Assembly (NCBI GenBank): GCA_045565995.1
Contig: JBJLEF010000001.1
Location: forward strand, 2,176,402-2,240,401
Origin: UBA721 sp002705165
Lineage (GTDB): Bacteria; Planctomycetota; Planctomycetia; Pirellulales; Pirellulaceae
DNA: 64,000 nt
Reading direction: 5' to 3'
How positions within the stretch are numbered: the stretch's first letter is position 1; every line of letters begins with the position of its first letter. Below the pieces are notes generated by a model. That model searched no databases, was not told where the DNA came from, and saw nothing but the letters and a program-made list of their open reading frames with translations. The translations under genes were made by a program, and so were the position numbers. Positions 61,601 to 64,000 of the stretch are shown one piece after another.

Positions 61601-64000
61601 GTAGGGTTGTACACGTACCGTAGTCGGACGCAGTTCGATGACTTCTTCGTGAAGGAGATTGTTCCGACTCCGATTGCCGGTGATGATGTAAGCCAGACGA
61701 TCGTGAATACTCCCGTGACGATCGATGTGCTGGCCAATGACAGTCACGATGTGGCTGGTACGGCTTATTCGCTTGTGAGTGTGACTGATCCTGAAAATGG
61801 TACAGTCTCGTACGATGCTTCTGCCGGTACGGTGACCTATACGCCTGCCGATGGCTGGCGAGGGTTAGCGGAGTTCAGCTATACGGTTGCCGATGATGAC
61901 AATCCGACTCGTAGCGATCGTGGTGCCGTGTCGATCACGGTGGCAGCAGCTTTACCGCTGGAGGTTGACTTCAACGACGGCAGTGCAGTGGACTTCAGCT
62001 ATACCGATAGCAAGTGGCGTTTTAACGGTGGCGGGTTCGAGTCGACAGACACGCGTGGTATTAATCTTGCGACGGTGAACCTTGGTGTGGAACTTCCCAG
62101 TAAATACAAGGTGGGTGCCAGCCAGAGTACGCAGGGTTACCTTGCGAGTGGGTTCATATTCGACTATTCGGACGCTTCGAATTACAAGTTTGCCCGCCAG
62201 ACGAGCCAGGGTTACCAGATAGGTCAGGTGGCTTCGGGTCGTACAACAGTTCTGTCGAACATTCGTGAGTCGATCAACACGAATAACACGTATGATCTTG
62301 AACTACACGTAGAAAACAACCTTGTGACGTTTTACTCGAATGACGTGAGTAAGGCGAGTGTGACGATTGATGGTACGCTCAATGACGGCCAGGTAGGGTT
62401 GTACACGTACCGTAGTCGGACGCAGTTCGATGACTTCTTCGTGAAGGAGATTGTTCCGACTCCGATTGCCGGTGATGATGTAAGCCAGACGATCGTGAAT
62501 ACTCCCGTGACGATCGATGTGCTGGCCAATGACAGTCACGATGTGGCTGGTACGGCTTATTCGCTTGTGAGTGTGACTGATCCTGAAAATGGTACAGTCT
62601 CGTACGATGCTTCTGCCGGTACGGTGACCTATACGCCTGCCGATGGCTGGCGAGGGTTAGCGGAGTTCAGCTATACGGTTGCCGATGATGACAATCCGAC
62701 TCGTAGCGATCGTGGTGCCGTGTCGATCACGGTGGCAGCAGCTTTACCGCTGGAGGTTGACTTCAACGACGGCAGTGCAGTGGACTTCAGCTATACCGAT
62801 AGCAAGTGGCGTTTTAACGGTGGCGGGTTCGAGTCGACAGACACGCGTGGTATTAATCTTGCGACGGTGAACCTTGGTGTGGAACTTCCCAGTAAATACA
62901 AGGTGGGTGCCAGCCAGAGTACGCAGGGTTACCTTGCGAGTGGGTTCATATTCGACTATTCGGACGCTTCGAATTACAAGTTTGCCCGCCAGACGAGCCA
63001 GGGTTACCAGATAGGTCAGGTGGCTTCGGGTCGTACAACAGTTCTGTCGAACATTCGTGAGTCGATCAACACGAATAACACGTATGATCTTGAACTACAC
63101 GTAGAAAACAACCTTGTGACGTTTTACTCGAATGACGTGAGTAAGGCGAGTGTGACGATTGATGGTACGCTCAATGACGGCCAGGTAGGGTTGTACACGT
63201 ACCGTAGTCGGACGCAGTTCGATGACTTCTTCGTGAAGGAGATTGTTCCGACTCCGATTGCCGGTGATGATGTAAGCCAGACGATCGTGAATACTCCCGT
63301 GACGATCGATGTGCTGGCCAATGACAGTCACGATGTGGCTGGTACGGCTTATTCGCTTGTGAGTGTGACTGATCCTGAAAATGGTACAGTCTCGTACGAT
63401 GCTTCTGCCGGTACGGTGACCTATACGCCTGCCGATGGCTGGCGAGGGTTAGCGGAGTTCAGCTATACGGTTGCCGATGATGACAATCCGACTCGTAGCG
63501 ATCGTGGTGCCGTGTCGATCACGGTGGCAGCAGCTTTACCGCTGGAGGTTGACTTCAACGACGGCAGTGCAGTGGACTTCAGCTATACCGATAGCAAGTG
63601 GCGTTTTAACGGTGGCGGGTTCGAGTCGACAGACACGCGTGGTATTAATCTTGCGACGGTGAACCTTGGTGTGGAACTTCCCAGTAAATACAAGGTGGGT
63701 GCCAGCCAGAGTACGCAGGGTTACCTTGCGAGTGGGTTCATATTCGACTATTCGGACGCTTCGAATTACAAGTTTGCCCGCCAGACGAGCCAGGGTTACC
63801 AGATAGGTCAGGTGGCTTCGGGTCGTACAACAGTTCTGTCGAACATTCGTGAGTCGATCAACACGAATAACACGTATGATCTTGAACTACACGTAGAAAA
63901 CAACCTTGTGACGTTTTACTCGAATGACGTGAGTAAGGCGAGTGTGACGATTGATGGTACGCTCAATGACGGCCAGGTAGGGTTGTACACGTACCGTAGT
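55700..64000 (+). CDS. Giant secreted repeat protein, N-terminal 2767 residues (continues beyond the window)
   Basis: The frame is open from ATG 55700 (or 55706) to the last base, so the end is not seen. The first 50 residues are basic and contain VETLERRELLAAD, an LEPR-XLL-like planctomycete N-terminal motif of large surface proteins. Residues about 55-213 look like a cohesin-like beta domain (GYVTDLRTDAKGVFTSYMD, LIDEVGGMAGLSEM, VKPAHEVLIYGED). Then come two diverged and at least seven and a half near-identical units of a concanavalin-like domain followed by a Big_9/cadherin-like domain (NTPVTIDVLANDSHD, GTVTYTPADGWRGLAEFSYTV). It is probably an extracellular adhesin or matrix protein; no enzyme motif or C-terminal anchor is visible here. 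Confidence 0.9.
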   Translation, partial: MPMKLRQKSKSGLSTKDRQFIKKKIEAKLSVETLERRELLAADLIGGMADVAEGEDAPKVQMRLQATDLQGQPLEAAFLNQAFNLQGYVTDLRTDAKGVFTSYMDIEFDKSLTQAIGSIVHAADYQNFKSGTIDVSGSVGLIDEVGGMAGLSEMGAGERLVFTVPMRATGAGTIVFDGNHADVKPAHEVLIYGEDYEVSEPFITIVDYSLDVSDLGTLPYSEDFNDGSADAMTVKQGSFATENNRYNSTPSDSNQRALAVIDLTVDIPSKTRFQSTINLDYANGRKRNAYQVFAYQDSNNYKIAGLNAETRRWVIGEFNNGQYRELRRSNVDAIQNKNYQLELAIDDQQATLNVDGNAVLSHAFGSNLNVGQFGLLAIGANSRFDNVHISEILPTPLAEADFGETVIGQAVTIDVLSNDTHEQDGTALHIVSVGGVDNGAVELRDNNQDNKADVLVFTPDIDFAGSETFTYVVGDANGQTGSASVSVGVLPGIPLEEDFSTEEPIGFEVVTGNWKVVNETYVAQNRNGYSLAKIRTGMDNPAETEFSATVSMPRSNGYQSNVELIFDFADAGNYKFVGGSVDSQQWYLGEVVNGQRQIVKSQSDAISRNEYEVAAVIRGKELVFLVGGEQVFTHTYSSSANVGLLGLGANRSKPIVDDVKIREFIPAPIAEDDSVQTVVNTPVDIAVLINDGHETEGTFIYLDSVSGVENGVATLKDTNDDGKNDTITFSPVDSFRGTTPFEYLVKDNNGQQDRGTVSITVAAALPLEVDFNDGSAVDFSYTASKWRFNGGGFESTDTRGINLATVNLGVELPSKYKVGASQSTQGYLASGFIFDYSDASNYKFARQTSQGYQIGQVASGRTTVLSNIRESINTNNTYDLELHVENNLVTFYSNDVSKASVTIDGTLNDGQVGLYTYRSRTQFDDFFVKEIVPTPIAGDDVSQTIVNTPVTIDVLANDSHDVDGTAYSLVSVTDPENGTVSYDASAGTVTYTPADGWRGLAEFSYTVADDDNPTRSDRGAVSITVAAALPLEVDFNDGSAVDFSYTDSKWRFNGGGFESTDTRGINLATVNLGVELPSKYKVGASQSTQGYLASGFIFDYSDASNYKFARQTSQGYQIGQVASGRTTVLSNIRESINTNNTYDLELHVENNLVTFYSNEVSKASVTIDGTLNDGQVGLYTYRSRTQFDDFFVKEIVPTPIAGDDVSQTIVNTPVTIDVLANDSHDVAGTAYSLVSVTDPENGTVSYDASAGTVTYTPADGWRGLAEFSYTVADDDNPTRSDRGAVSITVAAALPLEVDFNDGSAVDFSYTDSKWRFNGGGFESTDTRGINLATVNLGVELPSKYKVGASQSTQGYLASGFIFDYSDASNYKFARQTSQGYQIGQVASGRTTVLSNIRESINTNNTYDLELHVENNLVTFYSNDVSKASVTIDGTLNDGQVGLYTYRSRTQFDDFFVKEIVPTPIAGDDVSQTIVNTPVTIDVLANDSHDVAGTAYSLVSVTDPENGTVSYDASAGTVTYTPADGWRGLAEFSYTVADDDNPTRSDRGAVSITVAAALPLEVDFNDGSAVDFSYTDSKWRFNGGGFESTDTRGINLATVNLGVELPSKYKVGASQSTQGYLASGFIFDYSDASNYKFARQTSQGYQIGQVASGRTTVLSNIRESINTNNTYDLELHVENNLVTFYSNDVSKASVTIDGTLNDGQVGLYTYRSRTQFDDFFVKEIVPTPIAGDDVSQTIVNTPVTIDVLANDSHDVAGTAYSLVSVTDPENGTVSYDASAGTVTYTPADGWRGLAEFSYTVADDDNPTRSDRGAVSITVAAALPLEVDFNDGSAVDFSYTDSKWRFNGGGFESTDTRGINLATVNLGVELPSKYKVGASQSTQGYLASGFIFDYSDASNYKFARQTSQGYQIGQVASGRTTVLSNIRESINTNNTYDLELHVENNLVTFYSNDVSKASVTIDGTLNDGQVGLYTYRSRTQFDDFFVKEIVPTPIAGDDVSQTIVNTPVTIDVLANDSHDVAGTAYSLVSVTDPENGTVSYDASAGTVTYTPADGWRGLAEFSYTVADDDNPTRSDRGAVSITVAAALPLEVDFNDGSAVDFSYTDSKWRFNGGGFESTDTRGINLATVNLGVELPSKYKVGASQSTQGYLASGFIFDYSDASNYKFARQTSQGYQIGQVASGRTTVLSNIRESINTNNTYDLELHVENNLVTFYSNDVSKASVTIDGTLNDGQVGLYTYRSRTQFDDFFVKEIVPTPIAGDDVSQTIVNTPVTIDVLANDSHDVAGTAYSLVSVTDPENGTVSYDASAGTVTYTPADGWRGLAEFSYTVADDDNPTRSDRGAVSITVAAALPLEVDFNDGSAVDFSYTDSKWRFNGGGFESTDTRGINLATVNLGVELPSKYKVGASQSTQGYLASGFIFDYSDASNYKFARQTSQGYQIGQVASGRTTVLSNIRESINTNNTYDLELHVENNLVTFYSNDVSKASVTIDGTLNDGQVGLYTYRSRTQFDDFFVKEIVPTPIAGDDVSQTIVNTPVTIDVLANDSHDVAGTAYSLVSVTDPENGTVSYDASAGTVTYTPADGWRGLAEFSYTVADDDNPTRSDRGAVSITVAAALPLEVDFNDGSAVDFSYTDSKWRFNGGGFESTDTRGINLATVNLGVELPSKYKVGASQSTQGYLASGFIFDYSDASNYKFARQTSQGYQIGQVASGRTTVLSNIRESINTNNTYDLELHVENNLVTFYSNDVSKASVTIDGTLNDGQVGLYTYRS
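56341..57955 (+). repeat. Two diverged ancestral repeat units
   Basis: Unit A (about 56341-57180) and unit B (about 57181-57955) have the same domain order as the array that follows (EDFNDG or EEDFST opening, concanavalin-like part, then QAVTIDVLSNDTHE or NTPVDIAVLINDGHE). They differ from it and from each other at most positions. They are the older copies from which the array probably grew. Confidence 0.8.
57956..64000 (+). repeat. Array of near-identical 792-bp tandem repeats
   Basis: Units begin at 57956, 58748, 59540, 60332, 61124, 61916, 62708 and 63500 (the last is cut by the window). The period of 792 bases is 264 codons. Unit 1 differs at 57965-57967 (acc for gcc), 58046-58048 (gcg for gat) and 58586-58588 (gat for gct). 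Unit 2 differs at 58978 (synonymous) and 59174-59176 (gaa for gac). I see no difference among units 3 to 8. Confidence 0.97.

Noticed and set aside
58343..63331. Repeated minus-strand frames of 78 and 65 codons and plus-strand frames of 63 codons in the array
   Set aside because: They are out-of-frame shadows inside the 792-bp units, copied with each repeat, and lie within the open frame of the giant protein.
57956..64000. CRISPR array or mobile-element repeats
   Set aside because: The unit is 792 bases, in frame, with no spacers, terminal inverted repeats or transposase. It is a protein-coding tandem repeat.

Overview
The window is a chromosomal piece of a planctomycete. The evidence is a giant surface protein with an LEPR-XLL-like N-terminus, a DUF1080 (3-keto-disaccharide hydrolase-type) exported protein, MoxR/DUF58/BatA-type clusters, and a Rieske/cytochrome b plus giant multiheme cytochrome module next to an A2-type cytochrome oxidase. 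The genus cannot be fixed from sequence alone. No rRNA, tRNA, CRISPR array, insertion sequence or phage gene was recognised.

Layout. 1-1494: end of rnhA and purD. 1495-1943: a 449-base gap rich in inverted repeats, including an 18-base palindrome matching the Rex (and CRP-like) operator consensus. 1944-23233: about 21 kb of same-strand respiratory genes. They are a Rieske protein with an unusual N-terminal extension, a split b6-like cytochrome b, a 1611-residue octaheme cytochrome with a PDZ-like domain, two cupredoxins, a diheme cytochrome, cytochrome oxidase subunits II, I, III and IV, heme A synthase, heme O synthase, an ABC-2 exporter, a Sco copper chaperone and a DUF420 protein. Together they can be read as a quinol-to-oxygen chain with its own heme A and copper assembly factors. 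23246-24270: three small proteins (CPTC-motif protein, DUF983, membrane protein). 24287-38988: an exported beta-propeller-like protein, then a tightly overlapping MoxR - DUF58 - BatA-like - VWA - DUF4175-like - coiled coil - prenyltransferase-repeat - NPCBM-like cluster. 39012-42544: archaeal-type phosphoglycerate mutase divergent from glucose-6-phosphate isomerase, then an MBL-fold hydrolase. 42541-48456: two DUF6263-like exported proteins, a Rieske ferredoxin, a MazG-like pyrophosphohydrolase, a large membrane protein and an ABC ATPase. 48453-53894 (minus strand): a VWA protein, a Mg-chelatase-like AAA+ ATPase, a DinB-fold protein and ilvD, with a clear terminator after ilvD. 54092-55337: a DUF1080 protein and an 81-residue protein followed by a terminator.

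55700-64000: the start of a giant secreted protein whose end lies outside the window. After a cohesin-like N-terminal domain come two diverged repeat units, then at least seven and a half 792-bp (264-residue) units that are almost or fully identical in DNA. Each unit pairs a concanavalin-like domain with a cadherin/Big_9-like domain. Units 3 onward show no difference by eye, and units 1 and 2 carry only a few edge substitutions, so the array was recently amplified or homogenised.

The two strongest leads are the respiratory supercluster (octaheme-PDZ cytochrome, tandem cupredoxins, His/Asp-rich tracts on several subunits, possible redox-sensing operator) and the 264-residue repeat array.
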